From the NCBI GenBank assembly GCA_900319635.1, contig ONPF01000019.1, forward strand, positions 38,638-102,637: a stretch of DNA of 64,000 nucleotides, given 5' to 3'. This document shows positions 42,491 through 51,675 of this stretch, one piece after another. A model generated the notes under the pieces. That model made no database searches, had not been told where the DNA came from, and was given only the letters and a program-made list of their open reading frames with translations. Numbering within the stretch: the stretch's first letter is position 1; the number at the start of each line of letters is the position of its first letter. A program made the translations under genes and the position numbers. The DNA is from an uncultured Eubacteriales bacterium. Its GTDB lineage: Bacteria > Bacillota > Clostridia > Oscillospirales > Oscillospiraceae.

Positions 42491-42667
42491 CTATGGCAGG
42501 AGGGTTTCGTCCTCATCTGCCTCCATGCTGAGAAAGAATTCCTCACATTCTGCCTGAGCGTCCTGCAGGATCTGCTGTGCTTCCGCATTTTGTCCGACCT
42601 CCAGTCGACGGATCGCATCTGTCGCCCGGTTGAACAGATGCAGGTACATTTTCTTATAGCAGTTCAT
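42491..42667 (-). CDS. Small acidic helical protein
   Basis: 58 aa (MNCYKKMYLHLFNRATDAI...). Predicted all-helical with an acidic C-terminus (MEADEDETLLP). ATG 42667 has a G-rich SD (GGGGGGGAG). A clear - strand promoter TTGTAA-17-TATAAT overlaps the TGTACA boxes. It is divergent from a ribbon-helix-helix regulator. No family is recognised with confidence. Confidence 0.6.
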   Translation of the reverse strand: MNCYKKMYLHLFNRATDAIRRLEVGQNAEAQQILQDAQAECEEFFLSMEADEDETLLP

Positions 42668-42690
42668 GTGCTCCCCCCCTTTTTTAAGTG

Positions 42691-42760
42691 TGTACAAATA
42701 TGTGTACAAACATGTACATTATATTGCAATCTCATTATGCTTACAATATGGAGCGGAGGG
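42691..42760. promoter_or_regulatory. Divergent control region with three TGTACA boxes
   Basis: TGTACA at 42691-42696, 42703-42708 and 42713-42718 (12- and 10-bp steps), between the 58-aa and RHH genes. They lie at or just after the predicted start of the - strand transcript and upstream of a + strand TACAAT (42742-42747), so the RHH protein probably represses both. Confidence 0.65.
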
Positions 42761-42766
42761 GAGCGC

Positions 42767-42946
42767 ATGGATAAATTTATTCTGGATACGGAAGATCACA
42801 AAATGTCCACGGTCAGCCGCACGATCCGCATGAAGGAAGAGACCTTCGATCGCATCTATGAGATAAACCGAAAAACCGGGGTGTCATTTAACAAGATCGT
42901 CAATCAGTGCATTGAATACGCACTGGAGCACTATGAAGAGTTATAA
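42767..42946 (+). CDS. Ribbon-helix-helix (Arc/CopG-type) regulator
   Basis: 59 aa. STVSRTIRMKEETFDRIYEINRKTGVSFNKIVNQCIEYALE, split here as strand VSRTIRM, helix ETFDRIYEINRKTG, helix FNKIVNQCIEYAL, is a complete RHH fold. It should bind DNA as a dimer; TGTACA boxes stand next to it. ATG 42767 follows GCGGAGGGGAG. A terminator (42954-42982) ends it before the metK leader. Confidence 0.82.
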   Translation: MDKFILDTEDHKMSTVSRTIRMKEETFDRIYEINRKTGVSFNKIVNQCIEYALEHYEEL

Positions 42947-42953
42947 AACCCAA

Positions 42954-42982
42954 GAGCCCGCGGGATTTTCTCCCGTGGGCTT
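42954..42982 (+). terminator. Terminator after the RHH gene
   Basis: AGCCCGCGGGA-tttc-TCCCGTGGGCT then TGTT. Confidence 0.75.
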
Positions 42983-43020
42983 GTTGCGCGGATAATCTTC
43001 CCTTTGCCCCGGAAAACAGC

Positions 43021-43048
43021 TTGACATTTGGCGGAATCCTGCTATAAT
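43021..43048 (+). promoter_or_regulatory. metK promoter
   Basis: TTGACA (43021-43026), 16-bp spacer, TATAAT (43043-43048), both perfect. Confidence 0.85.
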
Positions 43049-43068
43049 CATCCCCACAACTGAACACC

Positions 43069-43210
43069 CAGCCATTATCAAGAGCGGTGGAGGGAACGGC
43101 CCTGTGAAGCCCGGCAACCTGTGGAAACATAAGGTGCCAAATCCGGCGGTGAGACGAAAGATGAGGCTTTTTTGCTTTGATTGACGCGCGCTGTCCGGGA
43201 CAGCGCGCGT
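43069..43210 (+). promoter_or_regulatory. SAM-I (S-box) riboswitch with terminator, upstream of metK
   Basis: S-box core in order: TTATCAAGAGCGGTGGAGGG (split of a longer run), then ACGGCCCTGTGAAGCCCGGCA, ACC...AAGGTGCCAA, and GAAAGATGAG closing P1. An intrinsic terminator follows at 43184-43210 (ACGCGCGCTGTCC and complement, then TTTCCTTTTT). High SAM would stop metK expression. Confidence 0.95.
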
Positions 43211-43259
43211 TTTCCTTTTTCCGCTCTGAAACAGAAAAACCAAAACAAGGAGAAATAAA

Positions 43260-44416
<1,157 letters not shown>

Positions 44417-44420
<4 letters not shown>

Positions 44421-45205
44421 GCCCCCGGGACATTCTCGCCGCCATCCAGGCGGCGGAGCGGGAGGCCGCCGGTCTGATGCTGCAGGCCCATGACATCCTG
44501 GCCGAGTGCAAGACCGGCCACCGGGACGTGGTCACGGACTACGACCGCCGGGTGCAGGCGCTGCTGATGGAGCGGCTGGGGGAGGCCGTCCCCGGCGCCC
44601 GCTTCTTCTGCGAGGAGAACGACCGGCACGACGATCTCCTGGCCGAGCACCTCTTCATCATCGACCCCATCGACGGCACCATGAACTTCGTCCACCGCCT
44701 GAACCACAGCTGCATCTCCGTGGCCTATACCCACTTTGGCGTGCCGGAGGCAGGGGCGGTGTACAACCCCTATGTGGACGAGATGTTCACCGCCGTGCAG
44801 GGGGAGGGCGCCTTCCTCAACGGGCGGCGGCTCCGGGTGGACGAGGCGCCCCTTTCGGAGACGCTGATCTGCTTCGGCACCGCGCCCTACGAGCCCGCGC
44901 TGATCGGGCAGAGCTTCGCTCTGGCGGAAAAGGCCTGCCGGGCGGGGCTGGACGTGCGGCGGCAGGGCTCGGCGGCGCTGGATCTGTGCAGCGTGGCCGC
45001 CGGCCGCGCCGGGGTCTACTTCGAGCTGCAGGTCTCCCTCTGGGACTATGCCGCCGGGGCGCTGATCGTCTCGGAGGCCGGCGGGCAGGTCGCCTGTGTG
45101 GACGGCAGCCCCCTGCCCTGGCGGGGCGTCAAGACCTCCATCCTGGCGGCAAGCCCGGAGAACGCCAAGGCCTTTCTGAAAATGGCGGAATCTGAAGAAT
45201 TCTGA
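44417..45205 (+). CDS. Inositol monophosphatase family protein
   Basis: 262 aa Li+-sensitive phosphatase-fold enzyme. Metal sites: [10 protein letters not shown] (Glu), [14 protein letters not shown] (DPIDGT), and C-terminal [17 protein letters not shown] (WDxAAG). Substrate may be inositol-1-P, 3'-phosphoadenosine phosphate or a sugar phosphate. Cotranscribed with metK: the link could be removal of PAP or turnover of SAM-pathway nucleotides, but this is inference. Confidence 0.88.
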
Positions 45206-45228
45206 ATTATCCCGCCTTATCCTTGACA

Positions 45229-45275
45229 AAAAACGCAGAAGCTTTCAAAATGTTGATGAAAGCTTCTGCGTTTTT
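45229..45275 (+). terminator. Terminator after metK operon
   Basis: AAAAACGCAGAAGCTTTC with perfect complement (18 bp). Confidence 0.9.
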
Positions 45276-45334
45276 GAAACCTTTTGACCAGCTCATCCGT
45301 TATACAGGCAGAGACCTAACAAGGAGGGCGAAGC

Positions 45335-46804
45335 ATGGAAAACGAAAAACGAAAGGGAAACCGCGGCCGCCTGCTGGGACTGATCCCGGCGCTGCTGCTG
45401 GCGGTACTGGCCGCGGGGCTGCTGCTCACGCCGAAAAGAGAGCCGGACGGGGAGCATGGAGACCGGACGGCGGAGGCTGCCGCGCCTTATCTGGTGGAAG
45501 AAGAGTCCTTTTTCTCGGATTATGAGGTGGTGGACGATCATGTGTACTTCCTCTGCCGCCTGACAGTCCGCAACCCTTCCGAAACGCCGCTGCCCGTGAA
45601 GATCAGCGGGGACTTCTCTGCCGACGCTATGAGCGGCCTGATCCTGGGACAGGGTCTGCCCGCCCTTCGGCTGAACGGGGGAACAGGCGCCGACTTCCTT
45701 GCCCTGGACGCGACGGAGCAGGAGACCATTGTGCGTGATCGATCAAGGCTGCCGTTCCTGCTGCAGCCGGGGGATAATGCCTTTTGGGTGGTTTTTTCTG
45801 GCTTGCACGGGGAGGCTTCGGTCAAGCAGGATCGGCTTTTGCCCAAGATCCACTTCTCCCCACTGGTAGACGTGACCCCGGAGGCGGTGTCCGCGGCCAT
45901 GGACTGCCGGATCTTCAAGGACCCGGATGAATGCGACGCTTTTCTGCTGGACGGGGAGGAGCTCTTCGCCCTGGGCTTCGGCTTCGGCGGCTACGGCTTT
46001 ACCAGCGCTGTCCCCTTCGAGTATGGCTTCAATGAAGTCCCGGATCTGCTGTTCACCTATTCCTGGGGCTCCGGGATGCACCGCTCCCACCTGGCCCTGT
46101 TCGACCGGACGACAAAGGAGGAGCAGGAGCTGTACGTCTACTACCCCTCCGGCGGGGGCGAAGATCTGCTGGTGGAGTTGGACCCGGACGGCTACCCGGC
46201 CATCGTCTATACGGCAGACGTCACGGTGAACGGCGAAGGCTTTACTGACCTGCGCTTTACGAAGCGGGAAAAAGCGGGCGAAGTGATCTTCGTGCTGTCC
46301 GAAGATGAAGCTCTCAGCGGGCCGCGCTTCTTTCCCGACGAGGATTTCCACGGCCTCTCCGACATGCCGGAAGGGATCCCCGCGCCAACCTTGCCCCCAG
46401 ACGCGCCGGAGCGTGAGGGCTTTGGCTGCGAGGTGGAGTTCGGCGGAGAGACCGGCTGGTTTCAGGGCGAGACGGCGGAGAAGCTATTTCGAATCTGCCG
46501 GGGCGCAATGGAGCTTGGCGAACTGATCTTGCCCCCCTCGATCCCGGCCTGGGAATCCAGCCCTCCGCTGCGCCTGGCCTTCCGCGTGATCCCGTCCTCC
46601 GGCGCGCCGGAAGATACGGATTTCTTCTCGTATGCCGGGACTTTTTTGGTCTACCGCGGCTTTGATGACGATTTTGCTCTGTTCTCCCCCAATCCCTATG
46701 CGTCCATCAACGCCTGGTACCGCTTCCCCGCCGGAACCTATGATGCGCTGATGGAGGTGCTGACGGAGCTGGGTGAGGATACGGAGACGCTCCCGCTGCC
46801 GTAG
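45335..46804 (+). CDS. Membrane-anchored extracytoplasmic protein of unknown function
   Basis: 489 aa: basic N-terminus, one membrane helix (~residues 13-31, LLGLIPALLLAVLAAGLLL), then a ~450-residue outer part rich in beta strands and aromatic residues. Residues ~55-100 resemble the DUF4352-like/immunoglobulin strand set (DHVYFLCRLTVRNPSETPLPV). No catalytic motif is recognised. AAGGAGGGCGAAGC precedes the ATG. The small membrane protein gene follows after 12 bp, so they are probably cotranscribed. Confidence 0.55.
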   Translation: MENEKRKGNRGRLLGLIPALLLAVLAAGLLLTPKREPDGEHGDRTAEAAAPYLVEEESFFSDYEVVDDHVYFLCRLTVRNPSETPLPVKISGDFSADAMSGLILGQGLPALRLNGGTGADFLALDATEQETIVRDRSRLPFLLQPGDNAFWVVFSGLHGEASVKQDRLLPKIHFSPLVDVTPEAVSAAMDCRIFKDPDECDAFLLDGEELFALGFGFGGYGFTSAVPFEYGFNEVPDLLFTYSWGSGMHRSHLALFDRTTKEEQELYVYYPSGGGEDLLVELDPDGYPAIVYTADVTVNGEGFTDLRFTKREKAGEVIFVLSEDEALSGPRFFPDEDFHGLSDMPEGIPAPTLPPDAPEREGFGCEVEFGGETGWFQGETAEKLFRICRGAMELGELILPPSIPAWESSPPLRLAFRVIPSSGAPEDTDFFSYAGTFLVYRGFDDDFALFSPNPYASINAWYRFPAGTYDALMEVLTELGEDTETLPLP

Positions 46805-46816
46805 AGGAGGAAGCGC

Positions 46817-47194
46817 ATGAAAACGAGAAAAACGCTTCGAACCACCGGCTGGATCCAGCTTGCCTGCTGCCTGATCCTGCTGCTTGACCTCGGCTTCTCG
46901 GCCTATGCCGCCAACCAGGCGATCCCCGTTTCCGGGGATTCGCTCTGGTTCGAGCTTTGGGATTCTTTCGGAGGGCTCGGGACGATCCTGTGGTTTACGC
47001 CGGTGGCGATCGTATGTCTTGCCGTCAATCTTTTTGTTTTTCTGAGAGAGCGAAAAGATCCGGAGCAGCGCAGGCGCATCGGTCTGCGCTGGCTGTGGAT
47101 CCCGGCAACCTTTCTGGGGACCCTCGCGGTGAAATGGCTGTACCTCTGGCTGGTGGTGGCGGTGATCCTGTACCCGGACCGTTTCCCGGTATGA
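46817..47194 (+). CDS. Small multi-pass membrane protein
   Basis: 125 aa with three hydrophobic segments (residues ~11-32, ~52-76 and ~93-118) and short charged loops (RERKDPEQRRR inside). GAGGAGGAAGCGC precedes the ATG. Unknown family; probably works with, or is simply cotranscribed with, the preceding membrane-anchored protein. Confidence 0.6.
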   Translation: MKTRKTLRTTGWIQLACCLILLLDLGFSAYAANQAIPVSGDSLWFELWDSFGGLGTILWFTPVAIVCLAVNLFVFLRERKDPEQRRRIGLRWLWIPATFLGTLAVKWLYLWLVVAVILYPDRFPV

Positions 47195-47216
47195 GGGCCG
47201 GAGGACTGTGCGCCTT

Positions 47217-47368
47217 GTGCTTCCCCCAGCGGGGGAAGCTGGCGCGGCGCGATCCCCCGCAAGCGCCGTGACTGATGAGGGAGAAGCCCGAACGAGCAAA
47301 TGCCCGGATCGAAGATTCTCCCTCATCACCCGCTTCGCGGGAGCTTCCCCCGCTGGGGGAAGCACAGC
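47217..47368. repeat. Inverted pair of family B repeats
   Basis: Two GCTTCCCCCAGCGGGGGAAGC hairpins point outward around GACTGATGAGGGAGAA...TTCTCCCTCATCACCC, giving a ~150-base palindromic unit. No gene. Confidence 0.65.
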
Positions 47369-47418
47369 GGGGGCGGCAGTCCCTACGCAGGAGCTGCCCT
47401 CTCTCCTGGACGAAAAAA

Positions 47419-47446
47419 CGCTCCCTCGGGAAATCCCGAGGGAGCG
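47419..47446 (-). terminator. Terminator of rpsF-ssb-rpsR
   Basis: CGCTCCCTCGGG-attt-CCCGAGGGAGCG followed on the - strand by TTTTTT. Confidence 0.92.
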
Positions 47447-47471
47447 AAAGCTTTTTGTACGATGGTACGAA

Positions 47472-47711
47472 TTAATCCAGCACGTAGGGCAGGAGAGCGA
47501 TCTGGCGGGAACGCTTGATCGCCTCGGTCAGCTCGCGCTGATGCATGGCGCAGGTACCGGTGGTACGGCGGGGCAGGATCTTGCCGCGCTCGGACAGGTA
47601 GCGGCGCAGCTTGGCGGTGTCCTTATAATCAATATAAGTCGCCTTGTCCACGCAGAACTGGCAAACTTTTCTGCGCTTGCGGTTCTTGGGGTTGTTCTTA
47701 TCGAAAGCCAA
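47472..47711 (-). CDS. rpsR: 30S ribosomal protein S18
   Basis: 79 aa. Recognised by [31 protein letters not shown], given here as [39 protein letters not shown] and [13 protein letters not shown]. Binds 16S rRNA with S6 in the platform. Contains three Cys, including CQFC, of the zinc-binding (C+) S18 type. Last gene of the conserved rpsF-ssb-rpsR operon. Confidence 0.98.
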   Translation of the reverse strand: MAFDKNNPKNRKRRKVCQFCVDKATYIDYKDTAKLRRYLSERGKILPRRTTGTCAMHQRELTEAIKRSRQIALLPYVLD

Positions 47712-47737
47712 AGCGGTATCCTCCTTTTATAGTATCA

Positions 47738-48214
47738 TTAGAACGGCAGTTCGCCGTCGTCATCGCCCAGCTCCGTGAAGGGATTTGCCTGGGCGGGTGC
47801 GGAAGCGCTGCGATTGCTCTCGTAGCTGTTTCCGCCGTAGCTGTTGGCAGAGTAGTTCCCGCCGTAGCTGTCGCGATTCTCATCCTCGCGGCGGCGGCTC
47901 TCGCCAAAGTAGACACTGTCCGCGCTGATCTCCCAGTTGGTGCGGTTGTTGCCGTCCCGATCCTGCCACTTGCGGCTCTGCAGGCGGCCGGAGACGACGA
48001 TCATGCTGCCCTTCCGGAAGTATTTGGACACGAACTCGCCGGTCTGGCGCCAGGCGGAGCAGTCGATGAAATCGGTCTGCTTCTCGCCGCCGTCGCGGCC
48101 GCCGAAGTCGCGGTCAACCGCCACGGTGAAGGACGCCACGGGCACCTGCGCCTGCGTATAACGCAGCTCGGGATCCCGGGTCAGCCGGCCCATGATGACA
48201 ATGTGATTGAGCAT
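47738..48214 (-). CDS. ssb: Single-stranded DNA-binding protein
   Basis: 158 aa. OB fold (MLNHIVIMGRLTRDPELRYT, FIDCSAWRQTGEFVSKYFRKG, VSGRLQSRKWQDRDG), a Ser/Tyr/Asn/Gly-rich flexible region (~residues 108-145), and the acidic partner-binding tip DDDGELPF. Works in replication, recombination and repair. Between rpsF and rpsR as in most Bacillota. Confidence 0.98.
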   Translation of the reverse strand: MLNHIVIMGRLTRDPELRYTQAQVPVASFTVAVDRDFGGRDGGEKQTDFIDCSAWRQTGEFVSKYFRKGSMIVVSGRLQSRKWQDRDGNNRTNWEISADSVYFGESRRREDENRDSYGGNYSANSYGGNSYESNRSASAPAQANPFTELGDDDGELPF

Positions 48215-48225
48215 CTTGTCTCTCC

Positions 48226-48522
48226 TTACTCAGCCCGCAGGGTGATCAGGCGACGCAGGATGCCGTCGGTGATACCGAGGATACGGTCCAGCTCCGCAGG
48301 GAACTCGGGGCCGCTCTGGAACTTCATCAGCACATAGTAGCCTTCGGAAATGTAGTTGATCTCATAAGCCAGCTTGCGCTTGCCCATTTCCTCCAACTCT
48401 TCCAGGGTACCATTTGCCTCAACAAGTGCCTTGAACTTCTCAACAACCGCCGCGGTCTCCTCCTCGGAGAAATTGGGGTTGATGATGTACATTACTTCGT
48501 ACTTCTCGCTTGCTTTTGCCAT
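48226..48522 (-). CDS. rpsF: 30S ribosomal protein S6
   Basis: 98 aa. YEVMYIINPNFSEEE, GKRKLAYEINYISEGYYVLM and DGILRRLITLR are typical. ATG 48522 follows GGAGGTGCAACC. First gene of the operon; a perfect promoter (TTGACA 48624-48629 reverse, 16-bp spacer, TATAAT 48602-48607) lies upstream. The ~75-base leader has a GCTCCCGC/GCGGGGGC hairpin that may be the S6:S18 autoregulatory site. Confidence 0.96.
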   Translation of the reverse strand: MAKASEKYEVMYIINPNFSEEETAAVVEKFKALVEANGTLEELEEMGKRKLAYEINYISEGYYVLMKFQSGPEFPAELDRILGITDGILRRLITLRAE

Positions 48523-48540
48523 GGTTGCACCTCCTTCTGG

Positions 48541-48629
48541 TCTATTGGCCCCCGCTCGCAGGCGGGAGCAAGGAAACTTACCCGTTTGCACAGGCCACAT
48601 TATTATAGCGGGTTTTTGGGAATTGTCAA
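48541..48629 (-). promoter_or_regulatory. rpsF promoter and leader
   Basis: Consensus promoter (-35 at 48624-48629, -10 at 48602-48607) and a GC-rich hairpin (about 48547-48570) before the SD, in the position of the S6:S18 leader motif. The CCG-bulge consensus could not be verified by eye. Confidence 0.65.
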
Positions 48630-48636
48630 GTAAAAA

Positions 48637-48796
48637 ATGAAGAAATGAAGCTCACTTCGCGAATGAAGAAATGAAGGGCCTTTGGCCAATTGCGGTGTGC
48701 CGCGATGCGGCACGGATTTATAATCTTCGGCGGAGCCGATACCATAATTCCTTCATTTTGCTTCATTAGGCGCAGCCGTCTTCACTCCTTCATTCC
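48637..48796. repeat. ATGAAG-bounded element (family C)
   Basis: Left end AATGAAGAAATGAAG repeated around CTCACTTCGCG; right end the inverse (CTTCATTTTGCTTCATTA ... CACTCCTTCATTCC), abutting the greA stop. The interior has a GTGCCGC-gat-GCGGCAC hairpin (48697-48713). About 160 bases, no gene. Confidence 0.6.
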
Positions 48797-48798
48797 AC

Positions 48799-49302
48799 TC
48801 AATATTCCATCAGCGGGGCGGAGCCGTCGTCCTCGCCCTTGGTGATGCTGCGGATCTCCGCCTCGTAGCTGTAGGTGTCGCTGACCTGGACGGTGAAGCG
48901 ATCCCCCACCTTTTTGCCCAGGACGGTCTTGCCGAAGGGCGATTCCTTGCTGATGAGCCCCTTCCGGGGGTCGCAGCGCACGGTGGTCACCACCTGGATG
49001 ATCTCGGTCTCGTCGTCCTCGGGCATGTAGATCTCCACCTTGTCGAAGAGCCCCACGCTGTCCGCCCCGGAGCGATCCTCAAAGACCCGGGCGGTCTTGA
49101 TCATGCCCTCCAGATAGCGGATGCGGCTGCGGTTCTTGTTCTGGGCCTGCTTGGCGGCCTTGTATTCAAAATTCTCGCTGAGGTCGCCGAAGGCGCGGGT
49201 GCGCTTGACCTCCTCGATGAGCTCGGGCATCAGCGTGAGCCGCCGGTAGTCCAGCTCCTCCTGCATCTTGCGCAGGTCTTCCCTTGTCAGTTCGTCGTTC
49301 AT
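48799..49302 (-). CDS. greA: Transcription elongation factor GreA/GreB family
   Basis: 167 aa. N-terminal coiled coil with the acidic tip pair (RTRAFGDLSENFEYKAAKQAQ: Asp and Glu before the second helix) that enters the polymerase secondary channel and rescues backtracked complexes. The C-terminal FKBP-like domain has GLISKESPFGKTVLGKKVGD. 3 bp separate it from the upstream 136-aa gene, so they share a transcript. Confidence 0.93.
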   Translation of the reverse strand: MNDELTREDLRKMQEELDYRRLTLMPELIEEVKRTRAFGDLSENFEYKAAKQAQNKNRSRIRYLEGMIKTARVFEDRSGADSVGLFDKVEIYMPEDDETEIIQVVTTVRCDPRKGLISKESPFGKTVLGKKVGDRFTVQVSDTYSYEAEIRSITKGEDDGSAPLMEY

Positions 49303-49305
49303 TGC

Positions 49306-49716
49306 TTACTCCAAGTCCATGTGGACGGCGCTGAGACCGCTGCGGTCAAACTCGTCCAGATATTCGTCCATGCGGGCGTTGAGCTCGGTGTAATCCTCCG
49401 GCTCGTGGTCCTCCAGGCCCAGATCCCGCCGGGCCAGCTCCTCGGCCAGGATGTCGAAGAACACCGCGTCCTCGTAATCGGCAATGGCCTCGTGGATGCC
49501 GCCCTCCTCATAGGCCTTGGAGGGGAAGATGTGCCCGTGCCAGCGCTGGGCCAGAGAGGGCATTCCCGCGCCAGAGGAGAGGGCAAAGAGCTTCTCCTGC
49601 AGCAGGTCGTAGTCCTCAAAGCGGTCTTCTCCCCGGGCGGAGTTCAAAATCCAGTTGCCGATATAGACCAGATCCAGCAGCCGCCGGTATTCTTTTTCTG
49701 TCAGTTCGATTTGCAT
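49306..49716 (-). CDS. Conserved acidic protein of unknown function
   Basis: 136 aa, strongly acidic and mostly helical: QIELTEKEYRRLLDLVYIGNWILN, YEDAVFFDILAEELARRD, MDEYLDEFDRSGL. GGGAGGCGAG precedes ATG 49716. It is the first gene of a two-gene unit with greA. I do not recognise a domain; the LTEKEYRRLLDLVYIG start is shared by Oscillospiraceae proteins as far as I recall, without a known role. Confidence 0.7.
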   Translation of the reverse strand: MQIELTEKEYRRLLDLVYIGNWILNSARGEDRFEDYDLLQEKLFALSSGAGMPSLAQRWHGHIFPSKAYEEGGIHEAIADYEDAVFFDILAEELARRDLGLEDHEPEDYTELNARMDEYLDEFDRSGLSAVHMDLE

Positions 49717-49831
49717 GTTCTCGCCTCCCAGCACAGCGTAGATTCTTATTATAAACCTTTTTTCCAAAAGAACAAGCCCAAAAAAAGGAAGCCGCCCGAT
49801 GGGGCTGCAGGGGAGCAAAATGGCGCCGGAC

Positions 49832-50482
49832 TCAGCAGAGGCAAAAGTGGGATTTCCGCACCCGGATCAGCCCCTCCCGCTGCATCCGCCCCAGCTCCTT
49901 GGAGAGGGCGGTGCGCTCCAGGTTCAGATAATCGGCCAGCTGCTGCCGGTCAAAGGGAATGTCAAATTCCCGGCTCTGCTTCTGCAGGGACACCGTGTTC
50001 AGGTAAGCCATGACCCGCCCCCGGGCGGTCTTGGGCGAGGTGTGGAAGCTCCGCTGGGAGAGCTGCAGGTTCTTCTGGGTGGAGATCCGCAGCAGGTTCA
50101 CCGCCAGCTTCTGCGCCCAGGGCTCCCCGGTCTCCAGCGCCTCCGTCCCGTCCAGATGGAAAAAGAGGACCCGGCTTGCTTCGTTTGCCCGCACGTCCAC
50201 CAGCAGCGGCTCCCCGGCCAGCAGCGCGTAGCTCTCCGCAAAAAACTGCAGCTGCCCCACATGGCTCAGGAGCGTCCGGTTGCCCCAGAGGTCGTTGCTC
50301 TCCACGGTGACGCTGCCCTCCAGCACCAGGCCGATCCTGTCCGTCCGATCCCCGGCGCGGAGCAGCAGCTGCCCCTTCTGAACCCGCTTTTCCTCCGCCC
50401 GCAGGGCGGCCAGGGCGGCGCTCAGCTCCGCCTCCGTCATCCCCCGGAAGAGCAGGGAGCTTCGCAGCAGGGAAAGATCCAT
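49832..50482 (-). CDS. Crp/Fnr-family transcription regulator
   Basis: 216 aa. N-terminal cyclic-nucleotide-binding-like beta roll (KGQLLLRAGDRTDRIGLVLEGSVTVESND), dimer helix, and C-terminal winged helix with RQQLADYLNLERTALSKELGRMQREG. No N-terminal Cys cluster, so it is not an FNR-type Fe-S sensor. A near-perfect 18-bp palindrome lies 26 bases upstream, between it and the divergent ferredoxin gene. This resembles regulators paired with hcp/ferredoxin genes in Clostridia (nitrosative or redox stress), but hcp is absent here. Confidence 0.88.
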   Translation of the reverse strand: MDLSLLRSSLLFRGMTEAELSAALAALRAEEKRVQKGQLLLRAGDRTDRIGLVLEGSVTVESNDLWGNRTLLSHVGQLQFFAESYALLAGEPLLVDVRANEASRVLFFHLDGTEALETGEPWAQKLAVNLLRISTQKNLQLSQRSFHTSPKTARGRVMAYLNTVSLQKQSREFDIPFDRQQLADYLNLERTALSKELGRMQREGLIRVRKSHFCLC

Positions 50483-50507
50483 AATACCCACCTCTTTTTT
50501 CACTGAA

Positions 50508-50525
50508 ATGTGGTTTTAACCACAT
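50508..50525. promoter_or_regulatory. Crp/Fnr-type operator
   Basis: ATGTGGTTTTAACCACAT: 16 of 18 bases symmetric, between divergent Crp/Fnr and ferredoxin genes; probable binding site controlling both. Confidence 0.75.
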
Positions 50526-50582
50526 ACTTCTGCCCGCGAGTATAGTAGAATATTCCCAGAAAAGCAAGGGAGGCATTGAAAA

Positions 50583-51290
50583 ATGGTTCGGAAAATTATC
50601 CATATCGACGAGGAAAAGTGCAACGGCTGCGGCCTCTGCGCCAAGGCCTGCCATGAGGGCGCCATTGACATGGTGGACGGCAAGGCCAAGCTGGTGCGGG
50701 AGCATTTCTGCGACGGCTTCGGCGACTGCCTGCCGGGCTGTCCCACCGGCGCCATCCGCTTTGAGGAGCGGGAAGCGCCCGCCTATGACGAGGCGGCGGT
50801 GAAGGCCAGCCAGCAGAAGAAGGCGGAGGCGCCCCGGCCCGCCGGCGGCTGCCCCGGCTCCCGGATGATGGCGCTGCGGGGCGGAGAGGATACCCCGGAG
50901 GCGGCTCCTGTCGGCCTTCGCCCGGTCTCCCGGCTGGGACAGTGGCCCTGCCAGATCAAGCTCCTGCCCGTCAAGGCGCCCTTTTTCGACGGGGCAAAGC
51001 TCCTCATCGCGGCGGACTGCACCGCCTACGCCTATGCAAATATCCACGAGGACTTCATGAAAGGCAAGGTCACGCTGATCGGCTGCCCCAAGCTGGACGC
51101 GGTGGACTATACGGAGAAGCTGACCGCCATCCTGCGGGAAAACGAGGTGAAGAGCCTGACCGTCCTGCGCATGGAGGTCCCCTGCTGCGGCGGGCTGCAG
51201 CGGGCGGCGGAGAACGCCCTGCGCAGCAGCGGCAAGTTCATCCCCTGGCAGGTGGTCACCGTCTCCCGGGACGGCCGCATCCTGGACTGA
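50583..51290 (+). CDS. 4Fe-4S ferredoxin-like protein with C-terminal extension
   Basis: 235 aa. Two iron-sulfur Cys sets: CNGCGLCAKACHEGAI and CDGFGDCLPGCPTGAI (residues ~14-60). A Pro/Ala linker is followed by a ~130-residue C-terminal domain with further Cys (ADCTAYAY, LIGCPKLDAVDY, PCCGGLQ) that may bind another cofactor. Members with this layout accompany hybrid cluster protein in Clostridia; here it stands alone and divergent from a Crp/Fnr regulator. GGGAGGCATTGAAAA precedes the ATG. Confidence 0.85.
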   Translation: MVRKIIHIDEEKCNGCGLCAKACHEGAIDMVDGKAKLVREHFCDGFGDCLPGCPTGAIRFEEREAPAYDEAAVKASQQKKAEAPRPAGGCPGSRMMALRGGEDTPEAAPVGLRPVSRLGQWPCQIKLLPVKAPFFDGAKLLIAADCTAYAYANIHEDFMKGKVTLIGCPKLDAVDYTEKLTAILRENEVKSLTVLRMEVPCCGGLQRAAENALRSSGKFIPWQVVTVSRDGRILD

Positions 51291-51299
51291 GAAGAACAC

Positions 51300-51478
51300 A
51301 GAATATCCCCGATCGCCAAGCCCTGCAGCCTGATTGCGGCTGCAGCGGCTGCACCGGCGGAACGAAGGGAACGCTGCAGGAATAGGAAGAAACGAACAGA
51401 AGAAAAGAACGGCAGCGTCTCATAATCCTCCGGGTCAAGCCCGGCGTTTTCCAGCTCGTACTCTCTGTCAAAATCCAT
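51300..51478 (-). pseudogene. Truncated paralogue of the 440-aa gene at 61087-62409
   Basis: From ATG 51478 the - strand reads MDFDREYELENAGLDPEDYETLPF, matching the start of the 440-aa protein (MDFDREYELENAGIDAF...) fused to its later LDPEGYEALPFVSS segment; ~50 intervening residues are deleted. It then loses similarity and would run antisense through the ferredoxin gene. The 180-base upstream leader is also conserved between the two loci. Remnant of a segmental duplication. Confidence 0.7.
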
Positions 51479-51660
51479 GCACGCGCCCCCTTTCCCTGTG
51501 TTGGCTATCGCTGCGCCATGCCGTTCGGATCGTTCCGTTATTGTCGGCATGGCGTTTTTTCACGTATTCATAGGAGGCGTGGGCGTTGAATTGATTCCCC
51601 GGCCCGAGCCGGTCAGCGGCAGACCCGTTCGACCGTGCTCGGAACGTATGACCGCGCATC
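51479..51660. repeat. Duplicated leader region, copy 1
   Basis: About 180 bases similar to 62410-62580: shared CCCCCTTTCC, a CGCCATGCCG/CGGCATGGCG inverted repeat, TTGAATTG.TTCCCCGGCCC, GTTCGACCGTGCTCG and AACGTATG.CCGCG. A common leader or element of unknown role. Confidence 0.7.
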
Positions 51661-51675
51661 CGCAGGGTTTATCTC

